64,000 nt of DNA from Eikenella halliae (GTDB lineage Bacteria > Pseudomonadota > Gammaproteobacteria > Burkholderiales > Neisseriaceae): assembly GCF_001648475.1 (NCBI RefSeq), contig NZ_LXSQ01000021.1, forward strand, positions 62,001-126,000, in the 5' to 3' direction. Position 1 is the stretch's first letter, and every line of letters starts with the position of its first letter. Positions 8,845 to 19,050 of this stretch are shown piece by piece. The notes under the pieces are model-generated. The model saw only the letters and a list, made by a program, of their open reading frames with translations, searched no databases and had not been told where the DNA came from. A program made the position numbers and the translations under genes.

Positions 8845-9423
8845 ATGTCTCATCATCATCAACATCACCAACACCAAAACCCCGAAACCGAACTTCCGCA
8901 GCAAGAAACTCAGGCCGAAGCCGTCGAGCTGCAGGCCAACGCTGAAGCTGCCGAGCCTACGCCGGAGCAGCTGGCGCAACGCGTGGCCGAGCTGGAAGCC
9001 GAGCTGGCCGACATCAACAAATACCATCAGGCCGAGCTGCAAAACCTGAACCGCCGCCATCAGGAAGAAATCCAGGCCGCCCACAAATTCGCCGCCAAGA
9101 AATTTGCCGAAGAGCTGTTGAAAGTAAAAGACTATTTGGAAATGGCGCTGCTCGACCAAAGCGGCAATTTCGATGCGCTGAAAATGGGCGTGGAGATGAC
9201 CCTCACCGAGCTCAAGCGTGCCTTCGAGCAGGCTCAAATCAAAGAAATCCTGCCCCAGCCCGGCGACAAGCTCGACCCGCACCGCCACCAGGCCTTCCAA
9301 ACCGTGGAAAGCGAGCAAGAGCCGAACACCATCGTGAACGTGATGCAGAAGGGCTATACCCTGCACGACCGCGTGCTGCGCCCCGCCACCGTATCTGTGG
9401 CCAAGGCGCGTGCGGAGGAATAG
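8845..9423 (+). CDS. grpE: Nucleotide exchange factor GrpE
   Basis: The start at 8845 is preceded by AAAGGA at a good distance; upstream in-frame ATGs would place the heat-shock promoter inside the gene. The 192-residue protein has a His/Gln-rich head (MSHHHQHHQHQ), a long charged coiled coil (about residues 35-85), then the GrpE beta domain ending HDRVLRPATVSVAKA, which is diagnostic. GrpE is a dimer that releases ADP from DnaK and works as a thermosensor in protein folding. dnaK is not in the window, so grpE stands alone here under its own sigma-32 promoter. Confidence 0.95.
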   Translation: MSHHHQHHQHQNPETELPQQETQAEAVELQANAEAAEPTPEQLAQRVAELEAELADINKYHQAELQNLNRRHQEEIQAAHKFAAKKFAEELLKVKDYLEMALLDQSGNFDALKMGVEMTLTELKRAFEQAQIKEILPQPGDKLDPHRHQAFQTVESEQEPNTIVNVMQKGYTLHDRVLRPATVSVAKARAEE

Positions 9424-9453
9424 ATTCCGGCAGGGAAAGATGGCAAATCAATT

Positions 9454-9489
9454 TTCAGGTAGCCTTCATCTCATGGGAGGCTACCTGAA
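9454..9489. terminator. Inverted DUS pair after grpE
   Basis: TTCAGGTAGCCT at 9454-9465 and AGGCTACCTGAA at 9478-9489, starting 31 bases after the grpE stop. Confidence 0.55.
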
Positions 9490-9555
9490 AATTTTGGATG
9501 GCGCATAGCTGGCCGTATGCGGATGAATATGCGGCTAATGTGATGGGGAAATGGA

Positions 9556-9659
9556 TATAGTGAATTAACAAAAACCAGTACAGCGTTGCCTCGCCTTGCC
9601 GTACTATCTGTACTGTCTGCGGCTCGTCGCCTTATCCTGATTTTTGTTAATTCACTATA
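9556..9659. repeat. Correia-type repeat element, 104 bp
   Basis: TATAGTGAATTAACAAAAA ends in inverted orientation and the core TACTATCTGTACTGTCTGCG. The same family as 6625-6728, in the opposite orientation. Confidence 0.85.
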
Positions 9660-9671
9660 TTCCATTATATT

Positions 9672-9706
9672 TTCAGGTAGCTTCTTCGTGCGGGAGGCTA
9701 CCTGAA
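9672..9706. terminator. Inverted DUS pair after the first lipoprotein gene
   Basis: TTCAGGTAGCTT (last positions mismatched) at 9672-9683 and AGGCTACCTGAA at 9695-9706, followed by AAAAAAGGGAGG. It is downstream of the minus-strand gene at 9751. Confidence 0.5.
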
Positions 9707-9750
9707 AAAAGGGAGGGTTGCCAAACGGCATTCCTCCCTTTTGTCTGCAC

Positions 9751-10560
9751 TTAAAACAACTTCATGCGCTCCTGCATTCCTGTGCCGAGCCAAAGTAAAG
9801 GCAGGCTGACGGGTAGGGTAACGATATCGAGGACGGCGGTGAATGGGGTGGCGAGTGCGCGGCCGGCCGTCCCCCCGGATACGTTTGTATCGGTTCCGGT
9901 TACCCGGGTTTGGATGCTTACGGGTATTGGCGTTTCAAAACGGTAGTCGTAGTTCATGTCGCTCGGGCGGGCATAGAGCTGGCCGCATACCTGGATTGTA
10001 CGGGCATAGCGGGTTGCACCTTTGCTGTCGGTAACCTGCCTGAATTGCAGCTGGCGCAGTTTGGTGCGTTCCCGGCGGCGTTCGGCGGGGGAAAGGCGAG
10101 GGTTTTCTTGATAAACCAAATCGAAATCTGCACTGCAAAAGCGTTGCTTCGCTTCATCGGTGGCCAGTCTGAAGCCTTTCCGAGGCGAGGTGCTGCAGCA
10201 TTTTTCGGCATCATTGGAGGGGGCGTACATTTGGAAGGGTTGGGACAGTTTTACATCTAGAATCGCGCCCAAATCCACTTCCCGGGCTGCTTCGCCGCTT
10301 CCAGCCCGAGGGTTGCTGCCTTTGGTCATCACATAGATATAGCTTTCGCCCAACATGACGATACTGTTGGGCGGCAGTTTTTGGCTGTCGGGTTTGACGC
10401 GGGCGAAGCCGACAACGGTGTCATCATCGAGGAGATCTAAGGTTGTAGAGGCGTAGCTGCGCGAGTCATGATTTTCCCACAGCGCATAAGTGGCGCAGCC
10501 GTTTAGCAGCATCAGGGCGGCGGCGAGGAAGAGGGGTTTCAACAGGGATTTTGCAAACAT
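9751..10560 (-). CDS. Putative lipoprotein, paralogue 1
   Basis: A 269-residue protein with a lipoprotein signal peptide; the lipobox LNGC places the lipidated Cys at residue 22. The mature part has cysteines in CC (SNDAEKCCSTSP), FCSAD and VCGQ, a charged RRRERTKLRQLQFRQ stretch, and a hydrophobic C-terminus with PFTAVLDIVTLP. That last motif faintly recalls YceK/YidQ-type lipoproteins, but I cannot assign a family. It is tandemly duplicated: the next gene (10759-11559) is about two-thirds identical by eye along its whole length, including the stretch before the start codon. Confidence 0.75.
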   Translation of the reverse strand: MFAKSLLKPLFLAAALMLLNGCATYALWENHDSRSYASTTLDLLDDDTVVGFARVKPDSQKLPPNSIVMLGESYIYVMTKGSNPRAGSGEAAREVDLGAILDVKLSQPFQMYAPSNDAEKCCSTSPRKGFRLATDEAKQRFCSADFDLVYQENPRLSPAERRRERTKLRQLQFRQVTDSKGATRYARTIQVCGQLYARPSDMNYDYRFETPIPVSIQTRVTGTDTNVSGGTAGRALATPFTAVLDIVTLPVSLPLLWLGTGMQERMKLF

Positions 10561-10639
10561 GGCGTGATCCTTTGTTTGGATGGGTGAGTGGGCAACCGTG
10601 GATGGTTGGCAATGGATATTAACATTCGCTTGAGCGAAA

Positions 10640-10715
10640 AGGCTACCTGAAAGGCACGGGTGGGCAACAGGCTGGATTTCAGGTAACCTGCTGGAAGGGG
10701 GGAAGGCTACCTGAA
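10640..10715. repeat. Three DUS between the duplicated lipoprotein genes
   Basis: AGGCTACCTGAA at 10640 and 10704 flank a one-mismatch inverted copy (TTCAGGTAACCT) at 10678. The copy at 10704 is followed by AAAAAGGGAGGATTGCC, as in the sequence after paralogue 1 at 9695, so the duplicated unit included its 3' flank. Confidence 0.65.
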
Positions 10716-10758
10716 AAAGGGAGGATTGCCATTGGGCACTCCTCCCTTGCTGCTTAGC

Positions 10759-11559
10759 TTAGAAGCCTACCTTCATATCCTTGAGCGCAAAGACTGCAAA
10801 CGGCAGGACGATGGGCAGGGTAACGATATCGACGGCGGCGGTAAATGGGGTAACGATGGCGCGCCCGACTGCGCCGGATACGTTGCTGCTTTTTTGGGTG
10901 ACTGTGCTGCTGATGGTAACGGGTATCGGCGTTTCAAAACGGTAGTCGTCTTTCATACCGCTCGGGCGGGTGTAGCGCTGGCCGCATACCCGGATGGTGC
11001 GGGCATAGCGGGAGGCACCTTTGTTGTCGGTAACTTGCCTGAATTGCAGCCGCTCCAGTTCGGCGCGCTCGCGGCGGCGTTCGGCGGGGGAAAGGCGTGG
11101 GTTTTCTTGATAAACCAAATCGAAATCCGCGCTGCAGAAGCGTTGTGCCGACGGGCTGCCGGCCTCCAGCCTGAAGCCTTCCCAAGGCTGGGCGCTACAG
11201 CAGTTTTTGGGATCGTTGGAGGGGTCGTACATTTGGAAGGGCTGGGACAGCTTCACGTTTAAAATCGCGCCCAAATCCACTTCCCGGGCTGTTCTGCCGC
11301 TTCCTGTTCTCGGGTCGCGGCCTTTATTCAGCACGTAGATATAGCGCTCGCCCAGCATCACGATGCTGTTGGGCACCAGTTGCCGGCTGTCGGGTTTGGC
11401 GCGGGCGAAGCCGACCACGGTGTCTTTGTCGGTGTGGGTGGAGGTGGTGGGGCTGCCTTCCGATTCATAATCTTTCCATAAGAAGGCGGTGGCGCAGCCG
11501 TTGAGCATCAGCAGGGCGGCAGCGAGGAGGAGGGGTTTCAACAGGGACTTTGCAAACAT
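10759..11559 (-). CDS. Putative lipoprotein, paralogue 2
   Basis: Start chosen at 11559 so that the protein begins MFAKSLLKPL like its paralogue; the frame extends 21 codons further but that part is not shared. The 266-residue product has the lipobox LNGC, then the same conserved blocks as paralogue 1: DTVVGFARAKPDS, PNSIVMLGERYIYV, REVDLGAILNVKLSQPFQMY, FCSADFDLVYQENPRLSPA and RYARTIRVCGQRY. The least conserved part follows the lipidation site. Function unknown; a surface or periplasmic role is inferred only from the signal peptide. Confidence 0.75.
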   Translation of the reverse strand: MFAKSLLKPLLLAAALLMLNGCATAFLWKDYESEGSPTTSTHTDKDTVVGFARAKPDSRQLVPNSIVMLGERYIYVLNKGRDPRTGSGRTAREVDLGAILNVKLSQPFQMYDPSNDPKNCCSAQPWEGFRLEAGSPSAQRFCSADFDLVYQENPRLSPAERRRERAELERLQFRQVTDNKGASRYARTIRVCGQRYTRPSGMKDDYRFETPIPVTISSTVTQKSSNVSGAVGRAIVTPFTAAVDIVTLPIVLPFAVFALKDMKVGF

Positions 11560-11637
11560 GGCTTGATCCTTTGTTTGGGTTGGGGAGTGTCGGCTCGGGT
11601 GACCGTTTGCGAATATTAACACATTTACTTGGGGAAA

Positions 11638-11797
11638 AGGCTACCTGAAAAGCTCTGGCGGGTGGCGGGCAGGATTTCAGGTAGCCTTTTGCGGAGGTAA
11701 GGCTACCTGAAAATTTGAATGGCGAATGGATGGCCATGATGTTGCGCAAGGTTGTTTATGTTTTCAGGTAGCCTCTTTGCGTGGGAGGCTACCTGAA
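11638..11797. repeat. Cluster of five DUS
   Basis: AGGCTACCTGAA or its complement occurs at 11638, 11676, 11700, 11763 and 11786, alternating in orientation, within 160 bases between paralogue 2 and pgsA. Confidence 0.8.
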
Positions 11798-11841
11798 AAA
11801 TATGAAGGTTCGGCAGGGTCGGTTAGGCACGCGTGGCGTTT

Positions 11842-12432
11842 TCAACTGGCTTTCGGCGGGCGGGGCTGTTTGAATTCTTTGGCGGCCATTTTGAGGTAGT
11901 AGAACATCGACCACAGGGTGAGTACGCAGGCGGCGAACATGAGGGCGTTGCCCAGCCAGATGAAGTCGAGGCCGAGGGCGGGCCAGCTTTGCAGCAGCAG
12001 CAGGGTGATGGCGGCCATTTGGGCGGCGGTTTTGAATTTGCCGATGGCGGCCACGGCCACGCTGTTGCGTTTGCCCAGCTGCGCCATCCATTCGCGCAGG
12101 GCGGAGATGGTGATTTCGCGGCCGATGATGATGATGGCGCAGATGGCCCAGGTGCGGTCGAGGCGGACAAGGAGGATGAGGGCGACGGCCACCATGAGTT
12201 TGTCGGCCACGGGGTCGAGGAAGGCGCCGAAGTCGGAGGTTTGCTTCCATTTGCGGGCGAGGTAGCCGTCGAACCAGTCGGTTACGGCGGCGAGCACGAA
12301 TAATGCGGCGGCGCAGGTGTTGACGGTTTGGATGCCCACACGCCAGGAGGCGGGCAGGTAGAAAAGGGCGGTAAACAGCGGAATCATGAGGATGCGCGAC
12401 CAGGTGAGCAGGATGGGGATGTTCCAGGGCAT
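11842..12432 (-). CDS. pgsA: Phosphatidylglycerophosphate synthase PgsA
   Basis: This 196-residue protein carries the CDP-alcohol phosphotransferase signature DWFDGYLARKWKQTSDFGAF followed by LDPVADK, that is D-x2-DG-x2-AR-x8-G-x3-D-x3-D, and four to five membrane helices. It makes phosphatidylglycerol phosphate from CDP-diacylglycerol and glycerol-3-phosphate at the inner membrane. It follows uvrC with an 11-base gap on the same strand, the uvrC-pgsA order common in proteobacteria. The C-terminus is Lys/Pro-rich. Confidence 0.95.
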   Translation of the reverse strand: MPWNIPILLTWSRILMIPLFTALFYLPASWRVGIQTVNTCAAALFVLAAVTDWFDGYLARKWKQTSDFGAFLDPVADKLMVAVALILLVRLDRTWAICAIIIIGREITISALREWMAQLGKRNSVAVAAIGKFKTAAQMAAITLLLLQSWPALGLDFIWLGNALMFAACVLTLWSMFYYLKMAAKEFKQPRPPKAS

Positions 12433-12443
12433 GTTGCGGTCTT

Positions 12444-14270
12444 TCAGTGTAGGGCTTCGTAGATTTTTTCAGCCAGGGCGCGGCTGATGCCTTCGGTTTG
12501 GGCTAAGTCGTCGATGCTGGCGGCTTGGATGCCGCGCAGGCCGCCGAAGCGGGTGAGCAGGCTGCGGCGGCGCTTGTCGCCCACGCCGGGGATTTCGGCC
12601 AGCGAGGAGGTAACGCGGGCTTTGCCGCGTTTGCGGCGGTGGCCGGTGATGGCGAAGCGGTGGGATTCGTCGCGCACGGTTTGCAAAAGATGCAGGGCGG
12701 GGTGGTGCGGCGGGAGCTGGGTGGTGGTGCCTAAGTGCGGAATAATCAGCTCTTCGAGGCCGGCTTTGCGCTCGGGGCCTTTGGCAATGCCGACCATGGG
12801 CAGGCGGATGCCTAAATCCTGCCATACTTGCTGCGCCATGGCCACTTGGCCTTTGCCGCCGTCGATCAGCACCAGATCGGGCCATTTGCCGTCTTCTTCG
12901 TTGCCTTCGGCCAGTTTGCCATAGCGGCGGGTGAGCACTTCGCGCATGGCGGCGTAGTCGTCGCCGGCTTTGGCGGTTTTGATGTTGTAGCGGCGGTATT
13001 GGTCGGGGCGCATGCTTTGGTTTTCATATACCACGCAGGAAGCGACGGTGGCTTCGCCTTGGGTGTGGCTGATGTCGAAGCATTCGATGCGGTTGAGCTC
13101 GGTGGTGGGCAGCTGCAGCAGTTCGGCCAGGGCTTGGACGCGTTGTTCTTGGTTTTGGTTTTGCTGCTGTTTCTGGCGCAGGGCGAGCAGGGCGTTTTGT
13201 TCGGCCATTTGCAGCCATACGCGCCGCTCGCCGCTGGTTTTGGCAATAAAGCGGATTTGTTTGCCGTACTCTTCGATCAGGGCGGTTTGCAGGTTTTCAG
13301 GTAGCCTGAAGTTGCTGATGATGATGTCGGGCTTGTCGCGGCCGAGATAATGCTGGGCAACGAAGGCTTCGCCATAGGCGGCGGCTTCTTCGGGGGCAGA
13401 GTGGCGGCTGTCGGGGAAAAAGCTTTTTTCGCCCACGCGCCGGCCGTTGCGGATGCTGACCCAGTGGATACAGATGCCGCCCTGTTCGGTGGCGAGGGCG
13501 AGGATATCGATGTTGTAGGCGGCGTTAGGGTTGTTGCTGTCGATAAACTGCTGGCTCTGGATTTTGCCCAGGGCTTGGATTTGGTCGCGGTAGCGGGCGG
13601 CGTGTTCGAAATCGAGCGTTTCGGCGGCCTGCTGCATTTTGGCGGTGAGGTTTTGCAGCAGGCGGTCGGCTTTGCCGTTGAGGAAGGTGGCGGCTTCTTC
13701 CACGCTGGTGCGGTAGTCTTCCTGCGAAATATGGCCGACGCAGGGGGCGGAACAGCGTTTGATTTGATAGAGCAGGCAGGGGCGGTCGCGGTGTTCGAAC
13801 ACGCTGTCTTCGCAGGTACGCAGCAGGAAAACTTTCTGCAAAATCTGAATGCTGTCGCGCACGGCGTAGCTGTTGGGGTAGGGGCCGAAGTATTGGTTGG
13901 TTTTCTTCAGGCTGCCGCGGTAGTAGGCCATTTGCGGGAAGTCATGCCCGGTGAGCATGAGGTAGGGGTAGGATTTGTCGTCGCGAAATAGGATATTGTA
14001 TTTCGGCGACAAGGCCTTGATGAAGTTGTTTTCGAGAATCAGCGCTTCGGTTTCGGAGCGGGTTACCGTGATTTCGATGTGGGCAATCTGCCGCACCATC
14101 AGGGCGATGCGCGGGGATAAGTCGTTTTTTTGAAAATAGCTGCCCACGCGGCGTTTGAGGTTGACGGCTTTGCCCACGTATAAAACCTGCCCGTCCTTGT
14201 CCGAAAAGCGGTAAACGCCGGGCAGGTTGGGCAGGTTGGCAATAATGGCGTGCGGGTCGAAATCAGACAT
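12444..14270 (-). CDS. uvrC: UvrABC excinuclease subunit C
   Basis: The 608-residue protein has an N-terminal GIY-YIG nuclease domain (LPGVYRFSDKDGQVLYVGKA; residues about 15-95) that makes the 3' incision, a UVR motif near residue 205-240, a central RNase H-like domain (ECFDISHTQGEATVASCVV) with the 5' incision acidic residues including LVLIDGGKGQ, and tandem helix-hairpin-helix motifs at the end (IPGVGDKRRRSLLTRFGG). It works with UvrA/UvrB in nucleotide excision repair. A DUS lies in frame at 13296, translated as LPENLQ. Probably cotranscribed with pgsA. Confidence 0.97.
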   Translation of the reverse strand: MSDFDPHAIIANLPNLPGVYRFSDKDGQVLYVGKAVNLKRRVGSYFQKNDLSPRIALMVRQIAHIEITVTRSETEALILENNFIKALSPKYNILFRDDKSYPYLMLTGHDFPQMAYYRGSLKKTNQYFGPYPNSYAVRDSIQILQKVFLLRTCEDSVFEHRDRPCLLYQIKRCSAPCVGHISQEDYRTSVEEAATFLNGKADRLLQNLTAKMQQAAETLDFEHAARYRDQIQALGKIQSQQFIDSNNPNAAYNIDILALATEQGGICIHWVSIRNGRRVGEKSFFPDSRHSAPEEAAAYGEAFVAQHYLGRDKPDIIISNFRLPENLQTALIEEYGKQIRFIAKTSGERRVWLQMAEQNALLALRQKQQQNQNQEQRVQALAELLQLPTTELNRIECFDISHTQGEATVASCVVYENQSMRPDQYRRYNIKTAKAGDDYAAMREVLTRRYGKLAEGNEEDGKWPDLVLIDGGKGQVAMAQQVWQDLGIRLPMVGIAKGPERKAGLEELIIPHLGTTTQLPPHHPALHLLQTVRDESHRFAITGHRRKRGKARVTSSLAEIPGVGDKRRRSLLTRFGGLRGIQAASIDDLAQTEGISRALAEKIYEALH

Positions 14271-14341
14271 AGCCGAAGGTTTGCGGAAAAGTGAAACGGC
14301 AAGACCGGACGGCCGGCTGAATCAAACCGGCTGGAGCGCCG

Positions 14342-14809
14342 TTAGTTGCAGTATTGGTTTACGTTGTTCTGATATTGCTGGATAAGCTGCTCGCGGTTTT
14401 GGATGCGGGCGGTTTGCGCGTGTTGCAGGTTGATTTTAGCTGTGCTGCAGGCACTGGCGCGGGCGGCTTCGTTTTCTTCGCGCACTTTGCGGTTGGCATC
14501 CTCAATAGCTTTATTTTCTTCAAGCTGTTTCTGGTTGGCCATGGCTTGCAGTTCAGCAGCGGAAATTTCACCATTATTGTTCTGCACTTGCGGCAGCTGG
14601 TTTTGCTGCTGGCCGACAGGCGCAACGGCGGGGCGAGAGGTTTGGGTGCGCACGTTCACGATGTTGCTGGTGGCCGGAACAAGGTTTTTCGGCACATCGG
14701 AATAGGTGGGGCTGCGGCCATTCCAGTGGTAAACGTCTTCTGCCATCAGGCTACCTGAAAACAACATGGTTGCGGCGCAGGCGGCCAGCAAGGTTAGTTT
14801 TTTATTCAT
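14342..14809 (-). CDS. DUF4124-like exported protein
   Basis: Start set at the ATG at 14809, which gives a 155-residue protein with a good signal peptide (MNKKLTLLAACAATMLFSGSLMA). The mature start VYHWNGRSPTYSDVPKN is the usual DUF4124 pattern, in which a Trp/Tyr-containing segment is followed by a predicted coiled coil (residues about 90-150) rich in Gln, Asn and Glu. Function unknown; periplasmic location is inferred. The end of the signal peptide, FSGSL, is encoded by a DUS at 14748-14759. It diverges from guaB. Confidence 0.75.
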   Translation of the reverse strand: MNKKLTLLAACAATMLFSGSLMAEDVYHWNGRSPTYSDVPKNLVPATSNIVNVRTQTSRPAVAPVGQQQNQLPQVQNNNGEISAAELQAMANQKQLEENKAIEDANRKVREENEAARASACSTAKINLQHAQTARIQNREQLIQQYQNNVNQYCN

Positions 14810-14842
14810 TTGGTGGTCTTCCCGTTGAATATGGTTACATAA

Positions 14843-16432
<1,590 letters not shown>

Positions 16433-16439
16433 TTTGAGG

Positions 16440-16480
16440 AGGCTACCTGAAAATACGGCATGCTGTTTTTCAGGTAGCCT
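16440..16480. terminator. Inverted DUS pair after guaB
   Basis: AGGCTACCTGAA at 16440-16451 and TTCAGGTAGCCT at 16469-16480, seven bases after the guaB stop. Confidence 0.7.
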
Positions 16481-16609
16481 GTTTGAGTATCCTGTTCTAA
16501 CCAAGCAAGTAAATTAAGAAATCAGAATAATCGGTACGTTCATTCTAACTTTGACTAATCAAAATATTAGATGAATGGAATTTAATGCTTCTGCTGCCAT
16601 TGCTTGGGA

Positions 16610-16649
16610 AGGCTACCTGAAAACGCAATCAGGCATTTTCAGGTAGCCT
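16610..16649. repeat. Inverted DUS pair before fabD
   Basis: AGGCTACCTGAA at 16610 and its complement at 16638. The 130 bases between this and the guaB hairpin are AT-rich without coding signal and presumably carry the fabD promoter. Confidence 0.6.
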
Positions 16650-16695
16650 GCTACTGTTCCCAACAAGATATTTTTCAATAAGATAAGGAAACCCC

Positions 16696-17622
16696 ATGTC
16701 TTTTGCCTTTTTCTTCCCCGGCCAGGGCTCGCAGAGCCTGAATATGATGGCCGGTTTCGACGGCGTGCCCGTGGTGCGCCAAACCTTTGAACAGGCCTCC
16801 GCCGCGCTGGGCGAGGATTTGTGGGCGATGATGAACGGCGAAGATGCCGCGCTCATTGGCCAAACCGTCAACACCCAGCCCTTGATGCTCGCCGCCGGTG
16901 TGGCCACTTACCGCGCCTACCTCGAAGCGGGCGGCAAAACCCCCGCCGCCGTGGCCGGGCACAGCTTGGGCGAATACAGCGCGCTGGTGGCAGCAGGCAG
17001 CCTGGATTTTGCCGATGCAGTGCGCCTGGTACGCCTGCGTGCCGAGCTGATGCAGTCGGCCGTGCCGCAAGGGCAGGGCGCGATGGCCGCCATTTTGGGG
17101 CTGGAAGACGATGCCGTTCGCCAAATCTGCGCCGCCGCCACGCAAGGGCAGGTGGCCGAGGCGGTGAACTTCAATTCGCCCGGCCAAGTGGTGATTGCCG
17201 GTGATGCCGCTGCGGTGGAACGCGCCATGGCCGCGGCCAAAGAAGCCGGTGCCAAACGCGCGCTGCCGCTGCCGGTGTCTGTGCCGTCGCATTGCAGCCT
17301 GATGAAGCCTGCCGCCGAAAAACTGGCCGCCGCCCTGCAAAACGTGGCATTGAACACGCCGCAAATCCGCGTGGTCAACAACGTGGACGTGGCCTCCTAC
17401 ACCGACCCCGAGCAAATCAAAGACGCGCTGGTGCGCCAGCTGTACAGCCCGGTGCGCTGGACGGAAACCGTGGCGCTCCTCGTGCGCGAAGGCATTACCG
17501 AATCCGCCGAGTGCGGCCCGGGCAAAGTGCTGGCCGGCTTGGCCAAACGCATCGACAAAGCCGCCGTGTGCGCCGCGCTCACTTCGCAGGAAGCAGTGGA
17601 CGCATTTATCGCCGCCCATTAA
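16696..17622 (+). CDS. fabD: Malonyl-CoA:ACP transacylase
   Basis: A 308-residue protein of standard FabD length. It has the N-terminal FPGQGSQ loop, the nucleophile elbow GHSLG with Ser90, and the later His in VPSHCSLM. It transfers malonate from CoA to acyl carrier protein for fatty-acid chain extension. fabG follows after 67 bases with a DUS hairpin between, so the two belong to one pathway but may be partly uncoupled transcriptionally. A ribosome-binding AAGGAA stands before the ATG. Confidence 0.97.
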   Translation: MSFAFFFPGQGSQSLNMMAGFDGVPVVRQTFEQASAALGEDLWAMMNGEDAALIGQTVNTQPLMLAAGVATYRAYLEAGGKTPAAVAGHSLGEYSALVAAGSLDFADAVRLVRLRAELMQSAVPQGQGAMAAILGLEDDAVRQICAAATQGQVAEAVNFNSPGQVVIAGDAAAVERAMAAAKEAGAKRALPLPVSVPSHCSLMKPAAEKLAAALQNVALNTPQIRVVNNVDVASYTDPEQIKDALVRQLYSPVRWTETVALLVREGITESAECGPGKVLAGLAKRIDKAAVCAALTSQEAVDAFIAAH

Positions 17623-17625
17623 ATT

Positions 17626-17660
17626 TTCAGGTAGCCTGCCGTGCATCAAGGCTACCTGAA
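17626..17660. terminator. Inverted DUS pair between fabD and fabG
   Basis: TTCAGGTAGCCT at 17626-17637 and AGGCTACCTGAA at 17649-17660. It starts three bases after the fabD stop; whether it stops transcription or is read through is not clear. Confidence 0.55.
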
Positions 17661-17689
17661 ACCCCGATCACATTAAAAAAGGAAACCCT

Positions 17690-18436
17690 ATGCTCACTCA
17701 AAACCTCTCCGGCCAAGTTGCCCTCGTTACCGGTGCTTCACGCGGCATCGGCGCCGCCATTGCCAACGCCCTCGCCCAAGCCGGCGCCACCGTAATCGGC
17801 ACCGCCACCTCCGAAAAAGGCGCCGCCGAAATCGGCGAACGGCTCGCCCAATGGCAAGGCCACGGCCGCGTGCTGGATATCAACGAAGCAAACAGCATCG
17901 AAACCCTGATTGCCAGCATCGAAAAAGAATTCGGCAAACTCGATATTTTGGTGAACAACGCCGGTATCACCCGTGACAACCTCTTGATGCGGATGAAAGA
18001 AGAGGAATGGGACGACATCATGCAAACCAACCTCAAATCCGTGTTCCGCGCCAGCAAAGCCGTGTTGCGCGGCATGATGAAGCAGCGCAGCGGCCGCATC
18101 ATCAGCATCACATCCGTGGTGGGCGCGATGGGCAACGCCGGGCAGAGCAACTACGCCGCCGCCAAAGCCGGCCTGATCGGCTTCTCCAAATCCCTCGCGC
18201 GCGAAGTGGGCAGCCGCGGTATCACCGTAAACTGCGTCGCCCCCGGCTTCATCGATACCGCCATGACCCAAGCCCTGCCGGAGGAAGTCCGCGCGGCATT
18301 CACCGCCCAAACTTCGCTGGGCAAATTCGGTGAAGCAGACGATGTGGCTGCCGCCGTTTTGTTCCTCGCCTCCGAGCAGGCGCGCTACATCACCGGCCAA
18401 ACCCTGCACGTGAACGGCGGCATGCTGATGCCCTAA
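17690..18436 (+). CDS. fabG: 3-oxoacyl-ACP reductase FabG
   Basis: The 248-residue short-chain dehydrogenase has the NADPH-binding TGASRGIG at 14-21, NNAG at 89-92, and the catalytic Ser142, Tyr155 and Lys159 (YAAAK). It ends ITGQTLHVNGGMLMP as FabG proteins do. It reduces beta-ketoacyl-ACP in fatty-acid elongation. A clear AAAGGAAA ribosome-binding site precedes the ATG. Confidence 0.96.
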   Translation: MLTQNLSGQVALVTGASRGIGAAIANALAQAGATVIGTATSEKGAAEIGERLAQWQGHGRVLDINEANSIETLIASIEKEFGKLDILVNNAGITRDNLLMRMKEEEWDDIMQTNLKSVFRASKAVLRGMMKQRSGRIISITSVVGAMGNAGQSNYAAAKAGLIGFSKSLAREVGSRGITVNCVAPGFIDTAMTQALPEEVRAAFTAQTSLGKFGEADDVAAAVLFLASEQARYITGQTLHVNGGMLMP

Positions 18437-18455
18437 GCCGCAGCGCAGTTATATT

Positions 18456-18494
18456 TTCAGGTAGCCTGCTGCAGGAGCGTGAAGGCTACCTGAA
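18456..18494. terminator. Inverted DUS pair between fabG and dut
   Basis: TTCAGGTAGCCT at 18456-18467 and AGGCTACCTGAA at 18483-18494, 20 bases after the fabG stop. Confidence 0.55.
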
Positions 18495-18535
18495 AATTTA
18501 TCTACATTAAAATTCAAATCTTTATCGAGATAACT

Positions 18536-18988
18536 ATGCAACCCACAGTCGAACTCAAAATCCTCAATCCCAAAATGCAAGATCACCTGCCGCACTACGC
18601 CACCCCCGGCGCCGCCGGCCTCGATTTGCGCGCTTGCCTAGATGAAGCCGTAGAGCTGCCGCCCGGTGGCACCTTCCTCGTGCCTACCGGCATCGCCATT
18701 CATCTGGCCGACCCGGCCTACGCCGCCATGCTGCTGCCGCGCTCCGGCCTCGGCCATAAGAACGGTATCGTCTTGGGCAACCTGGTTGGCCTGATCGATT
18801 CCGACTATCAGGGCGAACTCAAAATTTCATTGTGGAACCGCAGTGGCGAAACGTTCATCATCGAACCGATGGCACGCGTGGCGCAAATGGTGATCGTGCC
18901 CGTGCTGCAGCCGCAGTTTAAAGTGGTGGAAGAATTTGCCCAGAGCTCGCGCGGCGAAGGCGGCTTCGGCAGCACCGGGTGGATGTGA
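18536..18988 (+). CDS. dut: dUTP diphosphatase
   Basis: The 150-residue protein has all five trimeric dUTPase motifs: AAGLDLRA (1), LLPRSGLG (2), [12 protein letters not shown] (3), [10 protein letters not shown] (4) and the P-loop-like [10 protein letters not shown] (5) near the end. It hydrolyses dUTP to dUMP, keeping uracil out of DNA and supplying dTMP synthesis. Single gene, followed by a DUS hairpin shared with the convergent zinc-ribbon gene. Confidence 0.97.
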   Translation: MQPTVELKILNPKMQDHLPHYATPGAAGLDLRACLDEAVELPPGGTFLVPTGIAIHLADPAYAAMLLPRSGLGHKNGIVLGNLVGLIDSDYQGELKISLWNRSGETFIIEPMARVAQMVIVPVLQPQFKVVEEFAQSSRGEGGFGSTGWM

Positions 18989-19003
18989 AACAGGTTTGAG
19001 CAA

Positions 19004-19035
19004 AGGCTACCTGAAGCTATGTTTTCAGGTAGCCT
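19004..19035. terminator. Inverted DUS pair between dut and the accessory island
   Basis: AGGCTACCTGAA at 19004-19015 and TTCAGGTAGCCT at 19024-19035 with an eight-base loop, followed by TTTTTA. Convergent genes on both sides. Confidence 0.8.
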
Positions 19036-19050
19036 TTTTATTGTCTGTAC

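Larger units (their letters stand above)
9424..9750. other. Gene-free gap filled by repeats
   Basis: The 327 bases between grpE and the first lipoprotein hold two DUS pairs and one 104-bp Correia element. I see no coding signal. Confidence 0.7.
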
